From positions 62,001-126,000 of the forward strand of contig NZ_CP034550.1 of assembly GCF_009498035.1 (NCBI RefSeq): a DNA stretch of 64,000 nt, written 5' to 3'. A model generated the notes under the pieces. The model saw nothing but the letters and a program-made list of their open reading frames with translations, had not been told where the DNA came from and searched no databases. Position 1 is the stretch's first letter, and each line of letters starts with the position of its first letter. The position numbers were made by a program, and so were the translations under genes. Source of the DNA: Saccharothrix syringae. Its GTDB lineage: Bacteria; Actinomycetota; Actinomycetes; Mycobacteriales; Pseudonocardiaceae. Shown piece by piece: positions 1 through 7,773 of the stretch.

Positions 1-1
1 C

Positions 2-607
2 CTGCTGCTGGAGACCGAGGACGGCTTCGAGGTGGTCGGCGAGGCGGGCGACGGCGCGGAGGCCGTGCGCGTGGCCCGCGAGCGGCGGCCGGACGTGGTG
101 GTCATGGACGTCCGCATGCCCGGCACCGACGGGCTGGTCGCCACCCGGCAGGTCTGCGCCGAGCTGCCCGGCGTGCGCGTCCTGGTGCTGACCACCTTCA
201 ACGCGGACGAGTACGTGTTCGAGGCGCTGCGCGCCGGCGCGTCCGGCTTCCTGCTCAAGGACACCGACCCGGTGGAGCTGCTGCACGCCCTGCGCGTGGT
301 CGCGCGGGGGGAGGCGCTGCTCGCGCCGAGCGTCACCCGGAGGCTGATCGAGGAGTTCGCCGCCCGCCCGGAGCACCGCCGGCCCGACCCGCGGGCCCTG
401 CGCGAGCTGACCGCCCGGGAGCGCGAGGTCCTGGCCCTCGTCGCGGCGGGGATGTCGAACGACGAGATCGCCGACCACCTGGTGATCAGCCCGGCCACCG
501 CGCGGACCCACGTCAGCCGCGTGATGACGAAACTGGCCGCTCGCGATCGCGCGCAACTCGTGGTGCTCGCCTATGAATCGGGATTGGTGTCCCCGCGCCG
601 GGGGTGA
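2..607 (+). CDS. NarL/LuxR-family response regulator (5' end missing)
   Basis: The reading frame is open at the left edge, so the N-terminus lies outside the window. The receiver domain comes first: VVVMDVRMPG holds the phospho-acceptor Asp, and the conserved Thr and Lys follow in VLTTF and LLKD. It is followed by a C-terminal LuxR helix-turn-helix (LTAREREVLALVAAGMSNDE, then TARTHVSRVMTKL). This is the standard NarL architecture: a partner kinase phosphorylates the receiver and the HTH binds DNA. The partner kinase is probably upstream, out of view. A hairpin at 695-721 follows. The signal sensed cannot be inferred from this fragment. Confidence 0.93.
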   Translation: MLLETEDGFEVVGEAGDGAEAVRVARERRPDVVVMDVRMPGTDGLVATRQVCAELPGVRVLVLTTFNADEYVFEALRAGASGFLLKDTDPVELLHALRVVARGEALLAPSVTRRLIEEFAARPEHRRPDPRALRELTAREREVLALVAAGMSNDEIADHLVISPATARTHVSRVMTKLAARDRAQLVVLAYESGLVSPRRG

Positions 608-694
608 ATATTACTGGTTCCGCCCCCGCGTAATGGCCCCGAACATAAGTCCACGGAATTGCGAAACAATTACCCACAGTGACGAAAAACGGCT

Positions 695-721
695 ACCCGC
701 CGCATTTCGTGTGCGGCGGGT
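695..721 (-). terminator. Hairpin terminator between convergent genes
   Basis: A perfect 10-bp stem (ACCCGCCGCA / TGCGGCGGGT) closes a 7-nt loop. On the minus strand it is followed within a few bases by five T residues, so it most likely ends transcription of the gene at 741-1115. It may also stop readthrough from the response regulator. Confidence 0.75.
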
Positions 722-740
722 GACGTTAACGGGGGATGAA

Positions 741-1115
741 CTAGGCGATCGCGCCGGGCGGCAGCTTGAGGCTGAACGGCAGCGTGGTCACCACGGCGAG
801 GTCCGACGCCGTCTTGCGCATGAGCGTCGGCGCGTTGCGGGTGCCGGGCTCGGGCAGGTCGAGCAGCCGGTCCACGGCCTCGACCAGCGGACCCTCGTAG
901 ATCCACACGGCCTGGGAGCTCCGGTTGGTCTCCCGGACGGCCGGCAGCCTGCCCGCGCGGGCCTCGGTCTCCGACCAGAACAGGATGGAGTCGATGAACC
1001 CCTTGCGCTGCTTGAACGCCATGATGCGGTCGAGCTGGCCGTCCTCGTCCCGGAGGTGGAGGAACTGGAACCCGCTTTCGCGAAGCTCGATGACCTTGCT
1101 GAGAGCGAGATCCAT
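741..1115 (-). CDS. Hypothetical protein, 124 aa
   Basis: I do not recognise this protein. It begins MDLALSKVIELRESGFQFLH, has a mixed alpha/beta look, no signal peptide and no membrane segment, and ends in a hydrophobic stretch. The ATG at 1115 is chosen because AGAGGTAGG lies just upstream; an in-frame start further upstream would add 31 Cys- and Ser-containing residues with no ribosome site. Codon use is ordinary for the window. It is a single gene with its own terminator at 695-721. Confidence 0.6.
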   Translation of the reverse strand: MDLALSKVIELRESGFQFLHLRDEDGQLDRIMAFKQRKGFIDSILFWSETEARAGRLPAVRETNRSSQAVWIYEGPLVEAVDRLLDLPEPGTRNAPTLMRKTASDLAVVTTLPFSLKLPPGAIA

Positions 1116-1477
1116 GACGCACCTACCTCTTGTTCCGAGGTCCCCTAGCAGGCACAGGTTCGGACAACTTGTTGAAAATGATCGTACGGCAACCCGACAA
1201 TCCGCCATAGGGACTAGACCGGTGGGGCGGTCTCAATACGGTCACCCGCACCGGAGTTTTGGTTGTGGCTCGCAGGAAGGTAACGGTCGCCGCGAAATAT
1301 GCGCGGTCGCGAGGTGACGAGGGTCACAACACTGCTCGGGCCACTGGTCCGCTCCTCCCGCCGGTAGATCCACTCCTCCCCGCTGAAGACGCGGGGCACC
1401 AGCCGGGGGTTGCACCGATGCCGCCCCCTGAACCCGCCGGTGCCGCCAACCCACGAACGAGTGACCGGGTCGCCAAC
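1116..1477. other. Intergenic region between divergent genes
   Basis: This stretch holds no convincing gene on either strand. The part near 1170-1330 is less GC-rich than its surroundings and probably carries the promoter of the minus-strand gene at 741-1115. The right end runs into the leaderless promoter of the AlgX-like gene. No large inverted repeat is visible. Confidence 0.5.
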
Positions 1478-1483
1478 TACCCT
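1478..1483 (+). promoter_or_regulatory. -10 element, leaderless
   Basis: TACCCT lies six bases before the GTG at 1490, and no Shine-Dalgarno sequence is present. That is the geometry of leaderless transcription in actinobacteria, and it supports the start chosen for the next gene. Confidence 0.6.
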
Positions 1484-1489
1484 GCTGGC

Positions 1490-2779
1490 GTGAGCAGCGA
1501 GCGGATCAAGGGCCTCCCCGTCCTGCACGAGTCGTTCCTGCCCCGCGAGCACGCCCTCTACCGGCCCCGGCACGGCGACCGCCAGCGCCCCGCGCTCGTC
1601 GCGGCCCTCGTCTTCTTCTGCGCGCCGCTGCTCCTGCTCGGCGTCGGCGTCCGCCCGGCCGAGTTCGAGAACCGCGAGCTGGCCCCGTTCCCCTCGGTCA
1701 CCGACGGCTGGGCCTTCTTCACCGGCCTCGGCGCCTGGGCCGACGACCACGTCCCGCTGCGGGACGCGGCGGTGGCCGCGGCCGACGGCGTCAGCCGCGG
1801 CGTGTTCGGCGAGCCGCTGCCGCGGCCGGAGCACGGGCGGGAGGTCGCCGGGCCCATCCAGGTCCCGCCGCCCAAGGACCCCTCGCTGGACCGGCCCGAG
1901 CCCACCGCCTACGTCGACGTCATCGAGGGCAAGGGCGACTGGCTCTACCTGGGCTTCGACGTCAAGGGCGCCTGCGAGCCGGCCCTGCCGCCCGACGAGG
2001 TGTTCGCCCGGCTGGCCCGGCTGCGCCGGGCGGTCGAGACCTCCGGGCGGCGGTTCGTGCTGCTCGTCGCGCCCAACAAGAGCACCGCGGTGCCGGAGAA
2101 CCTGCCCGCCCGCTACTTCGGCCGGGCGTGCGCGGACCGGGCCCGCGACCAGTTCTGGAGCCGGCTGGTCGGGCGCACCGGCGCGCTGGACGTGCGGTCC
2201 GCCCTCCGGCAGGCCGCGGCGGAGTCCGGCGGGCCGCTCTACACCGACCTGGACACGCACTGGAACCACCAGGGCGGCGTGGTGGCCGCCCGCGCCGTCG
2301 CCGAGGCGGTGCGGCCCGGCGTCACCCGCGACTGGGAGGTCAACCCCACCACCAGGGTCAGGCTGCCCGCCGACCTGCCGCTGCTGCTCGGCCGCAAGGG
2401 CGAGGTGGAGGTGCAGCAGTACGAGATCGAGCCGGACGGGCAGCACGGGCGCACCGAGCTGCTCCGGGGCGACCCGTACACGCCCCAGCGCGTCACCCGC
2501 CCCGCCATCCCCGGCGTGGTGGACGAGAAGGTGGGCCTGCTCGGCGACTCCTTCGCCTTCTACGTGGCGCAGTACCTCGTCGCGGGCTTCGCCGACATCA
2601 CCCTCCAGCACGGCGACGCGGTCAACGCCGACCCGCACGCGGTCGCGCGGATGCTCGCCGAGCAGGACGTGGTGGTGTTCGAGGCCGCCGAGCGCAACCT
2701 GGTCGGCGGCATCAACCCGCTGCTCCAGCCGCAGGTCCTCGACGTCATCGAGGGCGAGCTGGCGAAGAGCCCCCGCTAG
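1490..2779 (+). CDS. AlgX/AlgJ-like SGNH O-acetyltransferase-type protein
   Basis: A 429-aa protein with one N-terminal membrane segment (about residues 34-54) and a large extracytoplasmic domain. The AlgX/AlgJ/PatB-type catalytic signature is visible: DTHW at 255-258 supplies the Asp and His, and GDS at 352-354 supplies the Ser. Known members finish O-acetylation of exported polysaccharide with an MBOAT acyl-carrier protein. No MBOAT partner is encoded nearby, so the acyl donor is unknown. The GTG at 1490 fits a leaderless promoter. Its 3' end overlaps the convergent glycosyltransferase gene by 35 bp. The placement suggests it modifies the glycan built by the adjoining locus (inference). Confidence 0.75.
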   Translation: MSSERIKGLPVLHESFLPREHALYRPRHGDRQRPALVAALVFFCAPLLLLGVGVRPAEFENRELAPFPSVTDGWAFFTGLGAWADDHVPLRDAAVAAADGVSRGVFGEPLPRPEHGREVAGPIQVPPPKDPSLDRPEPTAYVDVIEGKGDWLYLGFDVKGACEPALPPDEVFARLARLRRAVETSGRRFVLLVAPNKSTAVPENLPARYFGRACADRARDQFWSRLVGRTGALDVRSALRQAAAESGGPLYTDLDTHWNHQGGVVAARAVAEAVRPGVTRDWEVNPTTRVRLPADLPLLLGRKGEVEVQQYEIEPDGQHGRTELLRGDPYTPQRVTRPAIPGVVDEKVGLLGDSFAFYVAQYLVAGFADITLQHGDAVNADPHAVARMLAEQDVVVFEAAERNLVGGINPLLQPQVLDVIEGELAKSPR

Positions 2780-4562
2780 CGCCCGCGGCCAGCGCCCGCG
2801 CCCAGGACCGCGCCGGGTGCAGGTCCAGCGGCCGGACCGGGCCGTCCGGCCGGCCGCGCCGCAGCAGCACCTGCTGCACCAGCGACGACGGCACCTCCCG
2901 GCCCGCCACCCGCAGCCAGAACACGTGGTCCTCCAACCCGTCCAGCAGCGGGTCCTCCACCCACCCGCCGAACGAGTCCACCACCGACCGCCGCACCAGG
3001 TAGCCCGAGCCCAGGTAGGGCAGCCGGCGCAACCGGCGCCCCTCCGCGGGCAGGGCGCCCACCAGGCCCTCCACCGGGTCGCCGACCGGGCAGTGCGCCA
3101 CGTCCGCGTCCGCCGCCAGCAGCCTCTCCAGCAGGCGCCGGGACGCGCGCAGCCCGGCGTCCAGGACCAGCAGCCACTTCGCGGTCGACCGCTCCAGCAG
3201 GCCGTTGCGCGCCACCCCGCGCCCCAGCGGCATCTCGTGCTCCAGCACGGCGGTGGCCCGGCTGCGCGAGGGCAGCGGCGAGCCGTCCGCGCACAGCAGC
3301 ACCCGGCCGGGCCGGACCGTGCCGTTGAGCAGGTCGAGCACCAGCTCGTCCGGGTCCGGCTCGCCGGGCCGGTGCACCACCAGCGCGTCCACGTCCCCGT
3401 CCACGCCCCACCCGCCGCCCGGGTCCACCGGGGGCAGGTCGTGCCAGCGGCGGCCGGACGCCCGCTGGGCGAACGTGGTCCGCTCCACGGCCAGCGCCGC
3501 GGCGGTCGCCTCCAGCCCGCCGACCTCGTGGTCGGCCGCCGGGGCGCCCGCGAACCTCGGGTCCCACGAGGGGGTGTCCACCGCCAGCGGGCGCTCCACC
3601 GCCTCGGCCTGCGGCACGGGCAGGTCGGGCAGCGGCGCGGGCACCGACCCGCCCGCCAGCGCGGCCGCCGCGACCTCGACCAGGGTGCGCGCCGAGGCGA
3701 GCAGGTCCAGGCCGTTGCGCACGAAGTCGTAGCCGGCCAGCCGCAGGTCGCGCTCCCGCGCCGGGTCCGCGACCAGGCCCGCGGCCACCGCGCCCAGCGA
3801 CGCCGTGCGCGCCACCACCAGGTGCTCGCCCGGCACCAGCGGCTCGACGTCGGTCGACGGCTCGGTGAGCACCACGCAGCCGTTGGTCAGCGCCTCCAGC
3901 ACCCGCACCCACTCCAGCGCCCGGGACCGCTCGCGGTGCAGGTTGACCAGCACCCGGGAGTCGGCCAGGTGCCGGAACTTCGCCTCGCCGGGCAGGAAGT
4001 CGACCCGCTCGTCGACCATCGGCTCGTGCGGCGGGGTCAGCAGCCGCACCCGCAGGTCCTCCAGGTCCGGCGCGTACGAGTCGAGCAGCACCGACCGGCG
4101 GCGCTCGGCCGTGCCCAGGTAGGTCACGTCGACGTGCCGCTCGGAGTCCGGGTCACCGCCCCAGCGGTCCCACAGGGGCGTGTAGCCGAGCTGGAAGCGC
4201 TCCACCGCGAACCCGCGGCGGCGCAGCTCGGCGGTCGAGTCGTCGTTGATGTCCACCGCGCCCGCCAGCGAGCCGAGCAGGCCCGCGGTGCGCTCGAAGG
4301 TCATCGTGCCGGGGTGCTCCACGCAGAACGCGACGGTCCGGGCGCGCTGCTCCGCCGACGGCCGGTCGGCCACCGGCGTGACGTAGAAGTACTCGTGCGG
4401 CACCACCACGTACGCGGTGTCGTCGGCGGGCTCGGGGAACCGGCCGACCGCCGTGCGGGCCCGGCCGCCCGCCCGGCGCACCGCGTCGGCGACGACCTCG
4501 AACAGCTCCTCCATGAACGCCGACCCGCCCGCGGCGGAGACCAGGCACAGGTCGGGGGTCAC
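2745..4562 (-). CDS. Two-part glycosyltransferase (GT-B-like plus GT-A-like)
   Basis: A 605-aa protein. Residues about 1-290 resemble CgeB/DUF3880-type GT-B glycosyltransferases: VDVTYLGTAERR, then FLPGEAKFRHLADSRVLVNL, and a late donor-site region EALTNGCVVLTEPSTDVEPL. Residues about 345-590 look like a GT-A (GT2-like) domain with STAKWLLVLDAGLR and a late GLEDHVFWLRV acidic segment. A proline-rich linker joins them. It starts with GTG overlapping the stop of the coiled-coil gene (GTGA), so translation is coupled. It is the last gene of the leftward glycan operon. Donor and acceptor sugars cannot be read from the sequence. Confidence 0.75.
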   Translation of the reverse strand: MTPDLCLVSAAGGSAFMEELFEVVADAVRRAGGRARTAVGRFPEPADDTAYVVVPHEYFYVTPVADRPSAEQRARTVAFCVEHPGTMTFERTAGLLGSLAGAVDINDDSTAELRRRGFAVERFQLGYTPLWDRWGGDPDSERHVDVTYLGTAERRRSVLLDSYAPDLEDLRVRLLTPPHEPMVDERVDFLPGEAKFRHLADSRVLVNLHRERSRALEWVRVLEALTNGCVVLTEPSTDVEPLVPGEHLVVARTASLGAVAAGLVADPARERDLRLAGYDFVRNGLDLLASARTLVEVAAAALAGGSVPAPLPDLPVPQAEAVERPLAVDTPSWDPRFAGAPAADHEVGGLEATAAALAVERTTFAQRASGRRWHDLPPVDPGGGWGVDGDVDALVVHRPGEPDPDELVLDLLNGTVRPGRVLLCADGSPLPSRSRATAVLEHEMPLGRGVARNGLLERSTAKWLLVLDAGLRASRRLLERLLAADADVAHCPVGDPVEGLVGALPAEGRRLRRLPYLGSGYLVRRSVVDSFGGWVEDPLLDGLEDHVFWLRVAGREVPSSLVQQVLLRRGRPDGPVRPLDLHPARSWARALAAGASGGSSPARPR

Positions 4563-5098
4563 CGCGCCCGGCCCCGGCGCCGCACGGCGCGCAGCGGCGC
4601 GGTCACCCGCCAGCTGACCGTCGCCCGGGTCGCGGCCAGCTCGCGGGCCAGGTGCGCGGCCTGCGCCTCGGCGGCGGCGACCCGGTCGTTGTCGCCGGCC
4701 GCGGAGGTCGGCGCGGCCGCGACGGGGGTCGGGGTGGCGCCCGCCAGGGCCAGCTCGGCGTCGAGCAGCCGCAGCCGGAGCCGGTCGCGCTCGGCGCGGG
4801 TGCGGGACACCTCCGCGCGCAGCGCGTCCCGCTCGGTGCGGGCGCTCGCCAGCTCGGCGCGCAGCGCCGCGTCCTGGGCCTCCTGCTCGTCGGCGTCGAG
4901 CACCCGGCCCTCGAACTCCGCCACCCGCGCGGCGAGCCGGTCGCGGTCGGCCAGCAGCGCCCGGCCGTTCTCGTCGGCCTCGCGCAGCTGCGCCAGCAGC
5001 TTCTCCCGCTCCGCGACGAAGACGACCCGCTCCGCGCGGAGCCTGGTCAGCTCGGCGCGCACCGGGCCGGGCAGGTCGCTGAGGTCCTCGTCGGTCAT
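4559..5098 (-). CDS. Coiled-coil protein of the glycan locus
   Basis: A 179-aa protein made mostly of charged heptad-like sequence (about residues 10-110, rich in Arg, Glu, Leu and Ala) ending in a basic tail, RAVRRRGRAR. Similar coiled coils accompany or are fused to glycosyltransferases in surface polysaccharide clusters, where they can set oligomer state or chain length; that role is inference. The ATG overlaps the stop of the upstream glycosyltransferase (ATGA), and its own stop overlaps the next start. No enzymatic motif is seen. Confidence 0.7.
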   Translation of the reverse strand: MTDEDLSDLPGPVRAELTRLRAERVVFVAEREKLLAQLREADENGRALLADRDRLAARVAEFEGRVLDADEQEAQDAALRAELASARTERDALRAEVSRTRAERDRLRLRLLDAELALAGATPTPVAAAPTSAAGDNDRVAAAEAQAAHLARELAATRATVSWRVTAPLRAVRRRGRAR

Positions 5099-6987
5099 GC
5101 CGTCGTCCCTTGGGTCGCGATGGTGGAGAGCACTTCGGAGTACTCGTCGGCGTAGCCGGTGGGGTCCAGCCAGTCCCGCAGCCGCGCGAAGGCGGCCTCG
5201 GCCACCTCGCGCCTGCGGTCCCGGGGCGTCTCCAGGGCGCGCAGCAGCGCCACGGTCAGCGCGTCCACGTCGTTCGGCTCGAACAGCCAGCCGGTGGCGC
5301 CGTCGTCGATCATCTCGCGGGCGCCGAACACGTCGCTGGCCAGCACCGGCAGGCCGCAGCACACGGCCTCCAGGATCGAGCGCGGCAGCGACTCGACGTC
5401 CGAGCTGTTGACGAACAGGTCCGCGGCGTGGAACCAGGGCGTCGGGTCGCGCTGGATCGGCACCAGCCGCACGGCGTCGGCCAGGTCGCCCCGCTCGACC
5501 AGCTCGTCCAGCGCCAGGCCGTAGGGCGTGGGGTGCTGGCCGACCACGGCGAGCCGCAGGTCCGGGAACAGCCGCCGGATGCGCCCGACCGCCGCGATCA
5601 GCGCCGCCTGGCCCTTGCGCGGCTCCACCACGCCCACGTTGAGCAGCAGCAGCGCGTCCTGCGGCACGCCCAGCTCCGCGCGCGCCTCGCGCCGCCGGTG
5701 CTCGCTGATCCGGCCGCCGAAGCGGACCATCGGCGTGCCGTAGCGGATGGTGCGGCAGCGGTGCGGCCGCGAGCGGGGCGCGAACATCTCGCGGGTGGCG
5801 TCGGCGACGAACAGCAGCCGGTCCACCTCGCCCAGGCTGTGCTCCCACCGCTGCTTCACGGCGGGCGCGAGCCCGGCCGGGCCCCAGTTCAGGAACGAGA
5901 AGTCGGCCAGCTCGAAGCTCTCGTGCACCACCCACGCGGTGGGCAGGCCCGCGCGCTTGGCCGCGTCCGCCGCGCCGAACGCGCCGAGCGTGTTCACCAG
6001 CGCCACGCCCGCGCCGGACGCCTTGGCCAGCAGCGCCAGCTCGCCCACGTGCCCCTCGTAGGAGGCGATGTCGGAGGTCCGGTAGTGCGAGGTCAGGTGC
6101 ACCGGCACGCCGAGCGCGGCGCAGTCGTCGCGCAGCGGGCCGTCGATCGGGGTCACCACGGTCGCCGACCAGTCGTGCTTGTCCACCAGGCCGGTCAGCA
6201 GCTCCTGGAGCCACAGCTGGCCGCCGCCGATGGCCAGGCTGTGCGTGAACACCAGCACGTGCCGGGGGTCGGTGCGCGGTTCGACGCGCGCCAGCATCCG
6301 CCCGGTCTGCTCGACCAGCCGCCGCGCGAGCAGGTCGTCCGACGCGCCGCCCGCCGGGTTGCGCACGGTGGCGAAGCGCACCGGGGCGGACCACTCGCCG
6401 ACCCCGGCGGTGGACATCCGCACCCGCACCGACACCCGCCGGTCCGCGCCGGGCGGCAGGTCCACCGGCACCCTGGCCTCGAACCCGCTGACCCCGGCCT
6501 CGGGGAAGTCGGGGTAGGCGGCGGCCACGTCCGGGCGCGGCAGCCGGGTGCGGGCCCGCGTCACCGGGCTGCCCTCGACGTAGACCTCCACCAGGCTCGG
6601 CGCCCGGCTGTCGAGCAGGCCCCAGCCGCTGACCAGCACCAGGTCGCCGGTCACGGTCGCGTCCGCGGCGGGGCTGTCCAGGTCCGCCAGCCACAGCGGG
6701 CCCTCGCCGTCGGCGGCGCCCACCTCCACCACCGCGGTGGTCAGCAGCGCGCCGCCCGGGCCGCGCACGGTCACCGGCTGCAGGCCGCTCGGCACCGCCG
6801 ACGTGGTGGCCGCGACCCACCCCGAGGCGCCCTCCGGCGCGCCCGGGAAGTCGGCCTCGCGCACCGCGGCGGGCCGGTCCGCGACGTGCACCACCAGCTC
6901 GCCCGCCGAACCCACGCCGGTGGCCCAGCCGCGCAGCTCGAACCAGTGGCCGACCGGGCGGTCGGGCAGCTCGACGAACGCCGTCAC
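5095..6987 (-). CDS. GT4-family glycosyltransferase with N-terminal beta domains
   Basis: A 630-aa protein. The first 230 or so residues form beta-rich, probably immunoglobulin-like modules (FELRGWATG, then VLVSGWGLLDSRAPSLVEVY). The C-terminal half is a GT-B glycosyltransferase of family 4: HSLAIGGGQLWLQELL at its start, a central NVGVVEPRKGQ, and the E-x7-E motif at E532 and E540 (ESLPRSILE). GT4 enzymes retain the anomeric configuration and use a nucleotide-sugar donor. The GTG start overlaps the methyltransferase stop (GTGA). The beta modules may bind the growing glycan (inference). Confidence 0.82.
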   Translation of the reverse strand: MTAFVELPDRPVGHWFELRGWATGVGSAGELVVHVADRPAAVREADFPGAPEGASGWVAATTSAVPSGLQPVTVRGPGGALLTTAVVEVGAADGEGPLWLADLDSPAADATVTGDLVLVSGWGLLDSRAPSLVEVYVEGSPVTRARTRLPRPDVAAAYPDFPEAGVSGFEARVPVDLPPGADRRVSVRVRMSTAGVGEWSAPVRFATVRNPAGGASDDLLARRLVEQTGRMLARVEPRTDPRHVLVFTHSLAIGGGQLWLQELLTGLVDKHDWSATVVTPIDGPLRDDCAALGVPVHLTSHYRTSDIASYEGHVGELALLAKASGAGVALVNTLGAFGAADAAKRAGLPTAWVVHESFELADFSFLNWGPAGLAPAVKQRWEHSLGEVDRLLFVADATREMFAPRSRPHRCRTIRYGTPMVRFGGRISEHRRREARAELGVPQDALLLLNVGVVEPRKGQAALIAAVGRIRRLFPDLRLAVVGQHPTPYGLALDELVERGDLADAVRLVPIQRDPTPWFHAADLFVNSSDVESLPRSILEAVCCGLPVLASDVFGAREMIDDGATGWLFEPNDVDALTVALLRALETPRDRRREVAEAAFARLRDWLDPTGYADEYSEVLSTIATQGTTA

Positions 6988-7763
6988 CGGTGCACCTTCA
7001 GCACCGCGTCCGCGTCCTTGGCCAGCACGAGCACGTCCTGGTGCTGGTCCCACGCCGCCTCGCGGTAGCCGACCAGCCGCAGCCCCGGCGCCTCCAGCGC
7101 CTTGTCCGCGGCCCAGCCCGGGCTGCTCAGGGAGATGCCGTAGCCGTCCTGGCCCGGGTAGTCGCCGTAGCCGAACCCGGCCGCGTAGTAGGTGGCCAGC
7201 ACGCGGTTGAGCACCTGCTCGGTCAGGCCGTAGGTGCGCTCGGCGACGTTCTGCATCCGCCACGCCACGCGCCGGCCGTGCGTGGTGACCACGGCGATGC
7301 CGCCCGGCCGCAGGGCGCGGGCGAAGTACCGCAGCACCGGCCCCCACTGCGGCGCGTCGAGGTGGGTGAGCACCGAGCCGCACCACACCAGGTCGACCTC
7401 GCGCACCTGCTCGATCTCGTCCACGTCGACCGAGGCGGCCAGCGGCACGGCGGCGTAGGCCGCCACGCACCGGGCGACCGCGGCGGGGTCGAGGTCGCAG
7501 GCCACCAGCTCGGCCTCCGGGAACGCGGCGCGCAAGGTCCGCAGCACCCGGCCGTAGCCGCAGCCGAAGTCCAGCACCCGGGCGGGCGCCGGCCGGCTCG
7601 CGCCGTGCAGCGCGTCCAGCACGGCGCGCAACGCGTCGCGCCCGACCCCGAAGTAGTGCTCGTCGTTGCCGCCGTACATCGAGTCGTGCTCGACGATCTC
7701 CCGGTCGACCCCCGCCATGACCCCGTCGACCAGCGCGGTCAGCTCGTCGCCCCGCAGGCTCAT
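6984..7763 (-). CDS. Class I SAM-dependent methyltransferase
   Basis: A 259-aa protein with a Rossmann methyltransferase core. Motif I is VLDFGCGYGRVL, the acidic ribose-binding residue follows in ELVACDLDP, and DLVWCGSVLTHL is the motif IV region. HYFGVGRDAL precedes motif I. A start at 7763 is preceded by AAGGGATCGGG. Enzymes of this type in glycan clusters methylate sugars or cap chains; the acceptor here is unknown. It overlaps the downstream GT4 gene by four bases and follows the methyltransferase/kinase-like gene by ten bases, so it belongs to the same operon. Confidence 0.82.
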   Translation of the reverse strand: MSLRGDELTALVDGVMAGVDREIVEHDSMYGGNDEHYFGVGRDALRAVLDALHGASRPAPARVLDFGCGYGRVLRTLRAAFPEAELVACDLDPAAVARCVAAYAAVPLAASVDVDEIEQVREVDLVWCGSVLTHLDAPQWGPVLRYFARALRPGGIAVVTTHGRRVAWRMQNVAERTYGLTEQVLNRVLATYYAAGFGYGDYPGQDGYGISLSSPGWAADKALEAPGLRLVGYREAAWDQHQDVLVLAKDADAVLKVHR

Positions 7764-7773
7764 CCCGATCCCT

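Noticed and set aside
2817..5411. Very long plus-strand frame of 864 codons opposite the glycosyltransferases
   Set aside because: High GC suppresses stops in antisense frames. Composition is Arg/His/Gln-rich and there is no homology; the minus strand carries recognisable enzymes.
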